Shown here piece by piece: positions 24,579 to 34,048 of a stretch of 64,000 nt of DNA (position 1 is the stretch's first letter; the number at the start of each line of letters is the position of its first letter). The notes beneath the pieces are model-generated. The model ran no database searches. It was not told where the DNA came from and saw only the letters and a list, made by a program, of their open reading frames with translations. This DNA comes from an uncultured Desulfobacter sp. (GTDB lineage: Bacteria; Desulfobacterota; Desulfobacteria; Desulfobacterales; Desulfobacteraceae), in NCBI RefSeq assembly GCF_963665355.1, contig NZ_OY762229.1, positions 2,666,001-2,730,000 on the forward strand, given 5' to 3'. A program made the translations under genes and the position numbers.

Positions 24579-24635
24579 TCATGAAGGAGATCTATGATTA
24601 GATTGAGGCCGAGTTAACGAATTACAGGGAAAGAA

Positions 24636-25424
24636 ATGAAATTCATCATATCAGTTGACTGCGAGGGTCCGGCCTGCGTTGTGGGCAATGCAGGCAAAGC
24701 CCTAAGTGCGTCCCGGGACTACAATTTTGCCTGCCGGGAAGCTACCCTTGAAGCCAATGCCGCAGCCCGGGCCCTTTTTGATTCCGGTGCCCGGGAAGTC
24801 TGGATTTGGGACAGTCACGGCCAGGGGCTCAATCTTTGCATTGATCAGTTGGACAAAAGGTGCAAACTGATTTTGGGAAAAGGATTTACCTGCCGTTTTC
24901 CCGGCTTGGACAACAGTTTTTCAGGGGTGGTGATGATCGGCTATCATGCCATGGAAGGAACAAAAAATGCGATACTGGCACATACGTACAGTTCCGAATC
25001 CTATAAAAATATTCGCGTCAATGGCCAGACCGTCGGAGAAATTGCATTGGATGGTGCTGTGGCAGGAGAGTTTGATGTCCCAGTAATTTTTGTTTCCAGC
25101 GACGACAAAGGATGTCGGGAGGCTTTAACTTTTATGCCGTGGTTAGAAACGGTTGTCACCAAACAGGGGATGGGAAGAAACTGCGCCTTAAGCAAGCATC
25201 CGCATATGGTCCAGGAAGAAATTTATTCGGGTGTCTTAAAAGCAGTAAATTGCATTCACCAGACGAAACCGTTGAAGTTTAAGTCACCGGTTCAGCTGGA
25301 AATTGATTTTAAGGCTGTTTCCCAGGCGGTTAAAGCTCTGGTATATCGGCGTCGGGGCTGGCGACTTGTCGGTCCCAGAACAATAACTAAAAAAATTGAG
25401 AGTATGCGGGAATGGATCTGCTAG
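24636..25424 (+). CDS. M55-family D-aminopeptidase (DppA-like)
   Basis: The 262-residue protein keeps the DppA zinc ligands: Asp and Glu in SVDCEGPA (about 7-11), His in WDSHGQG (about 60), His in GYHAMEG (about 104) and Glu in GEIALDGAVAGEFD. DppA is a decameric zinc aminopeptidase specific for D-amino acid ends, such as D-Ala-D-Ala-type peptides. It is the only plus-strand gene between about 8760 and 57750 that I support. Its last four bases overlap the end of the CapK-like gene on the other strand. The location in a surface-polymer locus suggests turnover of D-amino acid-containing wall or capsule peptides. Confidence 0.88.
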   Translation: MKFIISVDCEGPACVVGNAGKALSASRDYNFACREATLEANAAARALFDSGAREVWIWDSHGQGLNLCIDQLDKRCKLILGKGFTCRFPGLDNSFSGVVMIGYHAMEGTKNAILAHTYSSESYKNIRVNGQTVGEIALDGAVAGEFDVPVIFVSSDDKGCREALTFMPWLETVVTKQGMGRNCALSKHPHMVQEEIYSGVLKAVNCIHQTKPLKFKSPVQLEIDFKAVSQAVKALVYRRRGWRLVGPRTITKKIESMREWIC

Positions 25425-26797
25425 GAAAAAGACCGTTCCTTATAAAGTTGTTCTGCGACCTTGCTGATAACCGGACGATATTTTCCTGAGGGTGCGGGGT
25501 CAATATCGTTAACGATTTCCACAAGGATCTTATCGTCACTGTTCAAACGCTGCCGGGCCAGTTCCCTGACCTGGTTTTTGCCGTTTTCCGGAAACCGGGC
25601 GTCCACAGCAATCCGGATTTGAATCTCACCAAGCTTTTCCTGAACGACCTGGAATTTAACGATACCTTTGACCATCCTGGCAATATAGATGAAAGAGTAG
25701 CCGACGACCCATTTCCCCGTTTGGGTTACGATAAACTCTACGGCCCTGCCGCCGCTGATTTTAATTGAAGACAATTGTCTGCCGCAGGCACACTTTTTTT
25801 GTGAAAGCGTGACAATATCACCTGTCCTGTAGCGGATAATGGGAAAAGCTCTGCCAACTAAATTCGTGACCACCAGTTCCCCCTCACAGGCCGTGGGTTC
25901 CAAGGTTTCTGGGTCAACGGTTTCAAAGATGATCTGCTCGTCCATGCAGTGCATCGTTCCCCGGTCACATTCGTGCCCCATGAGTCCTCCCTCCCGCAAT
26001 CCGTAGGAGTCATACACCGGCACTCCAAACGCTTTACTGATCAAATTACGGTCCACATCCGAAAGCAGCTCGGATGTAGTAATAATCACCTCAAGGCCTC
26101 TGTCTTTAAGTGCACCAATATCAATCCCCATGTCACGGCACATGGAGACCGTCAAAACAAAAGTGGAAGGATATCCAAACAGGCATTTGGGCTTCCATGC
26201 CATCCAGTGGGAGACATACTCCTGGACCCGGTCTTTATTCAGTTCAAAACCGTTGGACAGCCCGTCATTGATAAGAAAATCCCTGAACCGCTTGATTTTG
26301 TCCTGTTTGCTTAATTCCACAGGGGAGCCCCAGTAGTACATCTCCTTTTCTCCCCTGCGGACGCCAACCCATTCATGGCCTCGCATCCTGGCTGCATTGA
26401 TGTGGGCTTCCCGGCTGGAAGAGGTGTAGAATTCCAAAGCCTCATTGGTGGAGCCGCTGGTCCGAACCAATTGCACCCGTTTTCCCTCTTCTTTCCAGAC
26501 CATCTGCTCACGCTTTTCACGTAGGGTGTCTTTGTTCAGCAAGGGGAATTGCTGCAGGTCCTTCACCGTCCGTATATCCGCAGGGGTAATCTTATGGGAA
26601 TCCATAAGCGCTTTCCAATACGGTGTATGGGAATATGCCGTATGAATCAGCACATTCAATCGATCCGATCTTAATTTTTCAAGCTGATCCCTTGACCACC
26701 ACTGGCTTTTATTCAATTCATGAAGGATCTGAAAACTGGGGCGTCCCAGCAGCGTTTCCTGAAAACGAAAAATATTTCTGGCAATAAAGGGTATCAT
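25421..26797 (-). CDS. CapK/phenylacetate-CoA-ligase-like adenylate-forming enzyme
   Basis: The 458-residue protein belongs to the PaaK/CapK adenylate-forming family. Visible motifs are VRTSGSTNEALEFYTSSSRE (ATP loop), VYDSYGLREGGLMGHEC, TNLVGRAFPIIRYRTGDIV and the C-terminal KCACGRQLSSIKISGGRAVE. Members activate a carboxylate as an acyl adenylate, and CapK-like proteins occur in many capsule loci with unclear substrates. It is not the longer exosortase-A acyl-CoA ligase. It stands first in a run with a deacetylase, an ATP-grasp enzyme and a glycosyltransferase upstream on the same strand. Attachment of an amino or acyl group to the polymer is inference. Confidence 0.82.
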   Translation of the reverse strand: MIPFIARNIFRFQETLLGRPSFQILHELNKSQWWSRDQLEKLRSDRLNVLIHTAYSHTPYWKALMDSHKITPADIRTVKDLQQFPLLNKDTLREKREQMVWKEEGKRVQLVRTSGSTNEALEFYTSSSREAHINAARMRGHEWVGVRRGEKEMYYWGSPVELSKQDKIKRFRDFLINDGLSNGFELNKDRVQEYVSHWMAWKPKCLFGYPSTFVLTVSMCRDMGIDIGALKDRGLEVIITTSELLSDVDRNLISKAFGVPVYDSYGLREGGLMGHECDRGTMHCMDEQIIFETVDPETLEPTACEGELVVTNLVGRAFPIIRYRTGDIVTLSQKKCACGRQLSSIKISGGRAVEFIVTQTGKWVVGYSFIYIARMVKGIVKFQVVQEKLGEIQIRIAVDARFPENGKNQVRELARQRLNSDDKILVEIVNDIDPAPSGKYRPVISKVAEQLYKERSFS

Positions 26798-26841
26798 TAT
26801 TTAAATTCTTTCATCCGCAGATCACGCAGATTCTAAACCAG

Positions 26842-27846
26842 TTAAAAAAAATAAAAATTATTTAAACCTTGAACAACTTTCCGGGTCAATGCCCGGGCCG
26901 GTTTGTTGATCAGGCAGGGTTCGGCTGACTTGGGGGAATAGCCATCTTCCTTAACCATTTTCCCCAGTTGGGAAAAGGTCCGGTCGGGGTAGCGAGTCCT
27001 GTTTTCTGCCAGCCATTTACAGAATTTTTCAAACCGTCGGGTGACAATCCGGTTAAGTTTACCACCGTTATACTGGATATCCTTTACTTTAAACAGGCTG
27101 AAACTGTGCAGAATCAAAACAGCATCCGCCCCGGCATCACAGATCATTCTCACAGCATCGCGACACTCTTCAAAGGAAGAACCCATCAGGTCCACAGGCT
27201 TGCTGGGATAAAGTCCGGGCCAGTTTGGCTGACGAAATCCGGACAGAGCCACTTCAAGAACATCTCCATACCATTTTGAACCGTTATACCTTTCTTTCTC
27301 TTTAAACAGGCACTGCCCCCCCACATAGGGGAAGGTATAACTGCTGTCTATCCATATTCCAGCTTGGGGCAGGATTTTAAGTGTATCGTCAGAGGCCCCC
27401 ATATTTCCTGCCCTGAAGGCAATTGGTCTCCGGCCTGTCCATGAGGTAAGACAGTCAGCCCCTTCTGAAATCATTTGCTGTTGAAATTCCAGGGGAAGTT
27501 CGGCAATCTGATCCGTCATCTTGAAGGGTTTTCCCTGCTGCTTGAGACCGTAATGATAATGACCGGGATGGACATGGAGCTGCACGTCCTGGCCATGTTC
27601 CATCAGATAATGACAAACCGGCTCTGTTTGTCCCGGATATCCGAGTTCTTCATTAAATGGTTCCAGGAAAAACGTGGCCTTAATACCATACCGATTCAAA
27701 ATCTCACAAATTAGCGGGATTCCAAGCTGCCTGGTGCCGTAATGCCCCATCATACCCCTGGACGGCGGGATTGGTTTCAGATTGGTTCCCCAGGCGCCTC
27801 CCATACTGCACTCTACATCAAATGTAAATATTATCCCTGGTTTCAT
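26842..27846 (-). CDS. Polysaccharide deacetylase-like protein
   Basis: The 334-residue protein has the NodB-type core: FTFDVECSMGG (catalytic/metal Asp), GIKATFFLEPFNEELG, HGQDVQLHVHPGHYHYG (metal His pair), and RRPIAFRAGNMGASDDTL. CE4 enzymes remove N- or O-acetyl groups from surface sugars. No signal peptide or membrane segment is visible, so it may be cytoplasmic or act on a lipid-linked intermediate. The C-terminus (VLILHSFSLFKVKD) contains the second His usual for this fold. It follows the ATP-grasp gene by 39 bases. Confidence 0.82.
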   Translation of the reverse strand: MKPGIIFTFDVECSMGGAWGTNLKPIPPSRGMMGHYGTRQLGIPLICEILNRYGIKATFFLEPFNEELGYPGQTEPVCHYLMEHGQDVQLHVHPGHYHYGLKQQGKPFKMTDQIAELPLEFQQQMISEGADCLTSWTGRRPIAFRAGNMGASDDTLKILPQAGIWIDSSYTFPYVGGQCLFKEKERYNGSKWYGDVLEVALSGFRQPNWPGLYPSKPVDLMGSSFEECRDAVRMICDAGADAVLILHSFSLFKVKDIQYNGGKLNRIVTRRFEKFCKWLAENRTRYPDRTFSQLGKMVKEDGYSPKSAEPCLINKPARALTRKVVQGLNNFYFF

Positions 27847-27885
27847 TATTCAGAGTCTTTCATCCACAATCTGGGGATAATGAAA

Positions 27886-29151
27886 TCAATGCGAACGATC
27901 CTGAGATTCCGGGTTCCCAATAATATCATGCCCCTGGGCTCCCAACTTTTTAGCCATCTGAAAAAAATCAACCATAAAAGGCTTAGGATCTGAGAGCATA
28001 AAAGTATCATCCTTTGTCCAGGGAAGGCAATTCCACAAAAACCGTAACACCGTCTCTACTTTGCCAAGCCGCTTCTGGCCCGGAGGCAATTGATCCCCCC
28101 GAATCATACCAATCATCCAGTTGGCGTCCCCGCCAAGAATCCTGGATCTCAATCCCAGACGATACTTTGTTTTTTTCATTTTTTCAGGCTCAAAATGGCT
28201 CTGCCAGAAAAGAAACGAGGTATTAAAACCCGCCATTATCAAGGTTGGTGTTCCCCCGATAAATCTGGGGTTAATCTCAAGAAAAATGTACTGATCAGTT
28301 TCAGAGTCGTAATGGTATTGAACACCGCCCAGCCCTTCGTAGCCAATCTCCTTAAATAGTTTCACGGCGTTATCAATTAAAGGCTGATGACAGCAGGTGA
28401 TCCGCTGGGTGGTCACACCCCCGGCCAGGGGCATATGGTGTTCACCAATATAATCTCCCACCATAAACGGTTCGCCTTTGTGCATCAGAACCTGAACATG
28501 GTCTTCTGCTCCGGGGCAGTATTCCTGGACGATGATATTATCTGCAAAATTGCGGACCTGGTTATATACCTTATTGAACTGGGTCTCATTTTCTGCATAA
28601 GCTGCTTTCCAGGGCGCTTGCCCCCCTTGAATATTCTGTCTCCGGGTTCTGAAGACCAAAGGAAATTTCAATGCGCTTTTATCAAAAATGAACTGGTCCA
28701 GGCGCATACCTTTGGCCACAGGAACGCCTAATTTCTGACATAAATCCTGCATATAATCCTTGTCCGTTGCCTTATCAAAAACGTCCCGGGCAGGAGAGAA
28801 CAGATGCACATCGGGCTCAAACTGATCCCGAACATCTATAAGAACGTTATGATAGCCTTCCGCAACAGGCATGATGGAACCTACATCCAGCAGCTTAATC
28901 AGCTCCTTAATTTCATTGATAAAGTCTGGGCTGTAAGTCGGGGATTCCAAGACCCATGCACTGCTGGAGAAGCGGCTGTGGGCTGATTGTCCCTGCTTTG
29001 ATTTAACAATAGAATGAACAGTCAGACCGTTCATGGCCAGGTTTCTGACCACCCATAACCCCACCTGGGTATCACCAACCATGGCAAGAACTCTTCGCCT
29101 CCTGTCCTTTTCTTTGATTTTCTCTTTGATGAACGGTTTTACAGCATACAT
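27886..29151 (-). CDS. ATP-grasp ligase
   Basis: The 421-residue protein has the ATP-grasp plan of carbamoyl-phosphate-synthase-like ligases: an N-terminal nucleotide-like fold (RRRRVLAMVGDTQVGLWVVR), an ATP-clamp region (KFPLVFRTRRQNIQGG) and the metal-binding end YIFLEINPRFIGGTPTLIMA. ATP-grasp enzymes join a carboxylate to an amine through an acyl phosphate. In capsule loci such proteins often add amino acids to uronic acids or peptides. The substrate is unknown here. The gene lies 75 bases after the glycosyltransferase and precedes the deacetylase and CapK-like genes in the same direction. Confidence 0.8.
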   Translation of the reverse strand: MYAVKPFIKEKIKEKDRRRRVLAMVGDTQVGLWVVRNLAMNGLTVHSIVKSKQGQSAHSRFSSSAWVLESPTYSPDFINEIKELIKLLDVGSIMPVAEGYHNVLIDVRDQFEPDVHLFSPARDVFDKATDKDYMQDLCQKLGVPVAKGMRLDQFIFDKSALKFPLVFRTRRQNIQGGQAPWKAAYAENETQFNKVYNQVRNFADNIIVQEYCPGAEDHVQVLMHKGEPFMVGDYIGEHHMPLAGGVTTQRITCCHQPLIDNAVKLFKEIGYEGLGGVQYHYDSETDQYIFLEINPRFIGGTPTLIMAGFNTSFLFWQSHFEPEKMKKTKYRLGLRSRILGGDANWMIGMIRGDQLPPGQKRLGKVETVLRFLWNCLPWTKDDTFMLSDPKPFMVDFFQMAKKLGAQGHDIIGNPESQDRSH

Positions 29152-29225
29152 ATTAAGTGTCTTTATTTTTTGGGGGGTAAAATCGTTAAAACGTAAAATA
29201 CGGCATACCCAGTTTATATTTGGTT

Positions 29226-30377
29226 CTACGCTTTCACAATTGTTCTAAACACTGCTTGGACATCAAGAGCAACCTGTTCCCATGACCTGACCTTGCTTGC
29301 CTTAATCACTGATTCAGGATCCCATTTGGCTGCCAAAACCTCTTTGAGGCCATTCTTCAATGGTTCAACCTCTTTCCTGGGCACAATGCAGCCGGCACCG
29401 GGAACCGGCAAAATATCGCGCACAGCTCCCACATCTGTTGCGACAACCGGTGTGCCGCAGGCAAGGCTCTCCAATACAGCATTGGGACAACCTTCTCTAT
29501 AAGAGGCCAGAACACTGGCATCGGCTGCACTGAAATACCGGGCCACCTGGTCATATGATTGGGGACCTGTAAGGATGATCCGTTTTTTAACACCGGATTT
29601 TTCTGCCTCTGCCATGATGGTCTCAGGAGTTCCTCCCTGGGCAGGGCCACCCACAAGAACCAGGCAGACATTTTCGGGTAAACCGGCAAGCGCCCTGATC
29701 ACCTCATGGTGACCTTTTCGATGACCCAGATGAGCCACCGTAACCAATATCTTTTTATCCTCGGGCAGCCCAAGGGATTTCCTGCAGGCATTCTTTTCTT
29801 TGATATTAAAATTTTGAGCATCTACACCATTGGGAATGACACTCATCCTGGAAGGATCTGCCCCTAATTCTATGGCTGTTTCGGCAAGGCCGCTGGAAAC
29901 ACTTATCACTGCAGAGGCCTTCTTCAAAGCCTGAGTGCATTGTCTAACCTGGGAAGGTTCTTTCATGCACTCAAACAGTTTACCCCGTAATGTAATTACA
30001 TAAGGTATACCAAGATCTTGTGCTATCAGGGATACTGCCACCCCATCCGGCCAGATAAAGTGGGAGTCCAATATATCTGGCTGCCAGTTAAGGCATAGTT
30101 TTTTGACCCAGGGTAAAATCCCTCTGGCGTAAAATCGGGCATCGTTATTTTTAAAAAATTTGGGTGTATAAAAAAATCTGGGCCTTGAAATTTCAAGCCC
30201 CTTCCAATTGCCATGAGCAGTTTTTCCACCAGGAGCCAGAAAGGGGAACCAAGGAACTGGAGAACAAACCTTCAGATCAACAAATTTTGCCAGCGCATTA
30301 GTCCGTTGAAAAACGAAAATCCCCCAGTTAGGATTAGCTTGGGTTGGAAAACAATATGAAAATGAAAGAACTTTCAC
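29226..30377 (-). CDS. Glycosyltransferase family 4
   Basis: The 383-residue protein has the GT-B plan of GT4 enzymes. The acceptor half starts MKVLSFSYCFPTQANPNWG. The donor half has VIPNGVDAQNF, VTVAHLGHRKGHHEVIRALA, YFSAADASVLASYREGCPNA and the E-x7-E-like stretch VLESLACGTPVVATDVGAV. It should be a retaining sugar transferase at the cytoplasmic face of the membrane, similar to TuaC-type enzymes. The gene begins six bases after the stop of the beta-helix gene. The sugar donor cannot be read from sequence. Confidence 0.88.
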   Translation of the reverse strand: MKVLSFSYCFPTQANPNWGIFVFQRTNALAKFVDLKVCSPVPWFPFLAPGGKTAHGNWKGLEISRPRFFYTPKFFKNNDARFYARGILPWVKKLCLNWQPDILDSHFIWPDGVAVSLIAQDLGIPYVITLRGKLFECMKEPSQVRQCTQALKKASAVISVSSGLAETAIELGADPSRMSVIPNGVDAQNFNIKEKNACRKSLGLPEDKKILVTVAHLGHRKGHHEVIRALAGLPENVCLVLVGGPAQGGTPETIMAEAEKSGVKKRIILTGPQSYDQVARYFSAADASVLASYREGCPNAVLESLACGTPVVATDVGAVRDILPVPGAGCIVPRKEVEPLKNGLKEVLAAKWDPESVIKASKVRSWEQVALDVQAVFRTIVKA

Positions 30378-30383
30378 AACTTC

Positions 30384-31955
30384 TTAGAACTCATAGCATC
30401 CGGCATCAAACTGTTGTGGCGGTCTTTTTTTCATATTTAAATCATATCCGGAAGAGCCCACCTCCTTAATGGCAAATTGTCTTGCCGGCGAATTTTCTGA
30501 CAGCTTAAAATTAAAATTTTGTGGATTGGTATAATCTGCCATATCTGCCTTTTTAAATAACGGATCAGAAAGTCTATTATTTCTCATGTGGTCGCTGAAT
30601 TCATTCAGGTCACTGATACTTATAATTTTATCTGCAAATTTAGCCGCAGTTTTCACAGGCCAGATAAGAAATTTTTCAGATTCATTTGCCACCCGATATA
30701 AAATATTATTGTTTAAGAACGTGGTTTTTGCAAGCGTTTCATTGGAAATATGTATGGGAGGGCCATTGCAAGTCATTATTATGTTATTTTGAATCTTTGT
30801 ATATTCAATTGGCAGATACCCCGTACCGTCCTTTATCATGATGCCGGAATGATCTTTGGGCTCGGGTTTTCCGATAAAACTGTGGTATCCAATCCATATT
30901 GTGTTATTGATGACCGTATTATTGACCATGGGAGCACCCCATGGTTCTTTGTAGCTGTAAAATTGCACTCCCATTTTAGAGGTGTTGAATATCAGGTTAT
31001 TTCTGATAATTGAATCCGAAGCTCCGTTTTCAATGGATATGCCGCCCCCCTTGACCGAAGTATGGCATATAGTATTTTCTACGATCAATCCGGTCACAAT
31101 TCCATTATGCTGAAAACAATGGCGGCCATTCAATTTCTTAGATCCCATGTACAAAATGCTGTTGCGAAGAACCAGGTTCGAATTGGGCTGCTTGTTACTG
31201 TTAGAGCCCCAATAGACATTGTGTGACCCTGTGTCATGAATGACGCAATTTTCAACCAGCATGTCATGAATATTCACCATGGCACGCAGACCGCTTTTTG
31301 TATTCATGGCTTCGACATTTCGTATTACAATATTATGGACAGGCTTCCAGTCGTAGGACGTGGAGCCGTATAAAGAAATACCGTTTCCATCTCCCGGAAC
31401 CACTTGATTATCAAAAATAAATCCATCAAGCACCAAATACCATGCGCCTTTAATGTTAATGGCAGATCCATTGCTTCCTTTACCGCAATTTCTAAAAATT
31501 ACGGTTTCTCCGGGGTAGCTCATTATGACAATTGGTATTTCCTTGGTTCCACCAAGGTTTTTAGCGGAAATCTTTTCAGTGTATACTCCTTCTCTGAAAA
31601 GAACCACATCACCAGGCCGAAGAAGTTTTTTTACCATAGTCCAGGTGGCAAATGGGGCATCAGGTAGGTCCACTTTGGCCTGGTCATCATTTCCGGCAGG
31701 AGATATGAAAATTTTTCGATGAACGTTATAGCCTTTATGTATTAAAAAGGCGTCCAATGTTCCAAATTTTTTTAACATGCTTTGAGGTGTATTGACGGCA
31801 GGATCGTTATCATCCGCATCCGGACCTGATGTATAACTTCGCCCAACTCCGAAACCGTCTTCGTCCCGATCTATATAATGGATGTCATCACCGCACCATG
31901 CACCAGTGCATAATAAAAGGGTGCTCAAAGCAATTATAAACTGCAGAAATTTCAT
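30384..31955 (-). CDS. Secreted right-handed beta-helix protein
   Basis: The 523-residue protein has a signal peptide (MKFLQFIIALSTLLLCTGAW), a short Asp-rich stretch (HYIDRDEDGFGVGR, YTSGPDADDNDPAVNTP) like a calcium-binding thrombospondin-type segment, and a long pectate-lyase-like beta-helix with many Asn/Gly turns and typical stacks (WYLVLDGFIFDN, NVEAMNTKSGLRAMV, ENTICHTSVKGGGISIENG). It may be a lyase, an epimerase or a structural matrix protein. Unlike the beta-helix protein at 20745, it has no C-terminal membrane anchor. It immediately precedes a glycosyltransferase gene on the same strand. Confidence 0.8.
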   Translation of the reverse strand: MKFLQFIIALSTLLLCTGAWCGDDIHYIDRDEDGFGVGRSYTSGPDADDNDPAVNTPQSMLKKFGTLDAFLIHKGYNVHRKIFISPAGNDDQAKVDLPDAPFATWTMVKKLLRPGDVVLFREGVYTEKISAKNLGGTKEIPIVIMSYPGETVIFRNCGKGSNGSAINIKGAWYLVLDGFIFDNQVVPGDGNGISLYGSTSYDWKPVHNIVIRNVEAMNTKSGLRAMVNIHDMLVENCVIHDTGSHNVYWGSNSNKQPNSNLVLRNSILYMGSKKLNGRHCFQHNGIVTGLIVENTICHTSVKGGGISIENGASDSIIRNNLIFNTSKMGVQFYSYKEPWGAPMVNNTVINNTIWIGYHSFIGKPEPKDHSGIMIKDGTGYLPIEYTKIQNNIIMTCNGPPIHISNETLAKTTFLNNNILYRVANESEKFLIWPVKTAAKFADKIISISDLNEFSDHMRNNRLSDPLFKKADMADYTNPQNFNFKLSENSPARQFAIKEVGSSGYDLNMKKRPPQQFDAGCYEF

Positions 31956-32081
31956 CTTATTACTCTATTGATTGAGATGAAACAGATCCGATTGGATATA
32001 AGGAGCTGTTCTGTTATCATGTACGGCTATTGTGTTTCGCTCAATCGCCACCTTACAATCAGATTGCAATCAAATGTTGAC

Positions 32082-33206
32082 CTATCGTCTGTATAGCTGC
32101 TGGTAGGCTGTCATCATGCCATCGTAGTTGTACCTGTTTAAGACACGTTGGCGGGCTGCTTGACCGAAGGACGTAAGAACCTGCGGGTGTTTTGCCAGAT
32201 GCAGCAGAGTTTCGCCCAAGGCATCCTCGCTCTCGGGAGCGATCAGACTTCCTGCCTTGCCATTGTCAAGGACGTTCGGATGCTCTGCAACGGCCGTTGC
32301 GACTACCGGAACCTCACAGGCCATCGCTTCGAGAACGGCAAGCGAAAGTCCCTCACCAGAGGTGGAGTTGGAGACAAACACATCAAGAGAATTCAGGAAT
32401 CGGCAAGTCTGGTTAATGTTGCCCAGGAAATGAACCTTATCCGCAATTCCGAGGGATTCGGACAGCATTTTTAATTGGTCGCGTAAAGGCCCATTACCGG
32501 CCAATGCCAGGTGAGCATTAATTCCTGCCTCGTGCAGCTTAGGAAGGGCTTTCAGGACCCCGGCATGGTTTTTAAAAGGCACGAATCGAGCCACCATTCC
32601 GATTAAGAATTCGGTATCAGGCAGGCTAAACTGCTCACGTAACTCGCAACGTGGAATACCCAGACGTCGAAACTGTGCGACGTTGACGCCGTTGGGGATA
32701 ACGCGGATTTTTTTCATAGGAAAGTTGACAATGTTCGTCATTCTGTCCGCTACCGCGTCTGAAACGGCAACAACTTGATTCACCATTGCCCATCCCACGC
32801 GTTGGGCAATGATGCGCCTGAATCGTCGGTCAGTTGTGCTGTGCTCTGAGTGAATTACTGTTGGCACACGTGCTATATTGGCAGCCATGATGCCTTCCAG
32901 CAATGTACCCCACGAGTGTGAGTGCAGTACATCAATCTGCCGGTTTCGCAAGAGCCGTGCAAGCCTTAAAGGAACGGTGGGGTCGTTGCCCCTATACTGC
33001 CGAATACATAATAAATCCACAAGATCGGAGTCTACGCGACTCTCCATAGCGCCACCCGGGTTAAGAACGCATATGGCTGCTGAAAATTGATCTTTTGGCA
33101 GATGACTGCAAATGTCGATGGCTAGTTTTTCTAGACCGCCCATTCCCAAGTCCCATACAAGCTGCATAACGTTTATGCGACGATTTGAACATCGTCTATG
33201 TCTCAT
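32082..33206 (-). CDS. Glycosyltransferase family 4 (XrtA-associated TIGR03088-like)
   Basis: The 374-residue protein matches GT4 enzymes of the exosortase A system. It begins NVMQLVWDLGMGGLEKLAID and has VLHSHSWGTLLEGI, VSDAVADRMTNIVNFP, KIRVIPNGVNVAQFRRLGI and LAVLEAMACEVPVVATAVAE. GGGAG precedes the ATG at 33206. By eye the gene is richer in G+C and uses more CGC/CTG-like codons than the flanking genes, as does the acetyltransferase upstream of it, so the pair may have come in by transfer. A 275-base gap separates the two. Confidence 0.83.
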   Translation of the reverse strand: MRHRRCSNRRINVMQLVWDLGMGGLEKLAIDICSHLPKDQFSAAICVLNPGGAMESRVDSDLVDLLCIRQYRGNDPTVPLRLARLLRNRQIDVLHSHSWGTLLEGIMAANIARVPTVIHSEHSTTDRRFRRIIAQRVGWAMVNQVVAVSDAVADRMTNIVNFPMKKIRVIPNGVNVAQFRRLGIPRCELREQFSLPDTEFLIGMVARFVPFKNHAGVLKALPKLHEAGINAHLALAGNGPLRDQLKMLSESLGIADKVHFLGNINQTCRFLNSLDVFVSNSTSGEGLSLAVLEAMACEVPVVATAVAEHPNVLDNGKAGSLIAPESEDALGETLLHLAKHPQVLTSFGQAARQRVLNRYNYDGMMTAYQQLYRR

Positions 33207-33481
33207 TGTGAATCTCCCAAATTTCGGATAGATGTTACATTATAATAGGTATTAGCAACCACGGGAAGGTCTAATAATTTGACAATATTTGGCATGCCAT
33301 AGGACGTTCGCTTCAGTCCCTGACGCATTGGCAATAAAATACGTCTCGCCCCAAACGGCCCTCGACTTCATACGTCGTTGTCCTTTGGGCAATGGGCTCA
33401 GAATCAAAATCGTTATCTTTAGAGACATCAGATAATGTTCAGCGACTTAATAAGCTATGCAACCAAGATGCCTTAATCTGT
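33207..33481. other. Gap between glycosyltransferase and acetyltransferase
   Basis: No gene is supported. A short minus-strand frame of about 39 codons exists here without a ribosome-binding site. The base composition fits the two flanking genes rather than the rest of the locus. Confidence 0.25.
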
Positions 33482-34048
33482 TTAGGTATCAGTTTCCGCC
33501 GGACAAGCGCCCGCAATACGGACAACTTTACCCGGGATTCCAACTACAGTGGCGTCGTTGGGGACATCATGGAGCACGACTGCGTTGGCGCCGATGCGAA
33601 CATTGTTTCCAATATGAATGGCGCCGAGCACCTTAGCACCTACGCCGATGAAGACATCATCCCCAATTGTGGGGCACCCCAGTTCACCCTCATGACCTAT
33701 CCGGTTGCCGATGGTCACCTGATGCTCAAGGGTCATTCCGCGACCGATTACGGCACCACTGGCAATTACAATCCCGTCCCCGTGGTAGATACGCAGGCCG
33801 GGACCTATGGACAGGGTGTTTATCTCGATATATGCTTTCAGGCGGAAGTTGGCGATTTTCATCAGGGGGAAATTAGATACTCCCTTGCGCCTACTCCATT
33901 GATAGTGGCGAAGAACCAGGATACGGAAGAAGATCGGGTCCTCCCACGCTAAACGAAAAATTTGAAACCAGAGTTGCCTGCCTCCAAGTGCAGTTGCCGG
34001 GCCGTAAATGCGGTATACATCTTCCCGAATGGTATCTACGTCAATCAT
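33482..34048 (-). CDS. Serine O-acetyltransferase-like hexapeptide enzyme
   Basis: From the ATG at 34048, preceded by GAGGA, the protein has 188 residues. A short alpha-helical head is followed by a left-handed beta-helix of hexapeptide repeats: INTLSIGPGLRIYHGDGIV, SGAVIGRGMTLEHQVTIGNR and CPTIGDDVFIGVGAKVLG, then HIGNNVRIGANAVV. The presumed catalytic His is in IYHGDG. It matches the CysE branch but is short for biosynthetic CysE, and its place among glycosyltransferases suggests O-acetylation of a sugar. An earlier TTG start (34060) is open but less likely. Confidence 0.78.
   Translation of the reverse strand: MIDVDTIREDVYRIYGPATALGGRQLWFQIFRLAWEDPIFFRILVLRHYQWSRRKGVSNFPLMKIANFRLKAYIEINTLSIGPGLRIYHGDGIVIASGAVIGRGMTLEHQVTIGNRIGHEGELGCPTIGDDVFIGVGAKVLGAIHIGNNVRIGANAVVLHDVPNDATVVGIPGKVVRIAGACPAETDT

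Noticed and set aside
33392-33952. Plus-strand frame of 186 codons
   Set aside because: It is antisense to the hexapeptide acetyltransferase, whose repeats are unmistakable.
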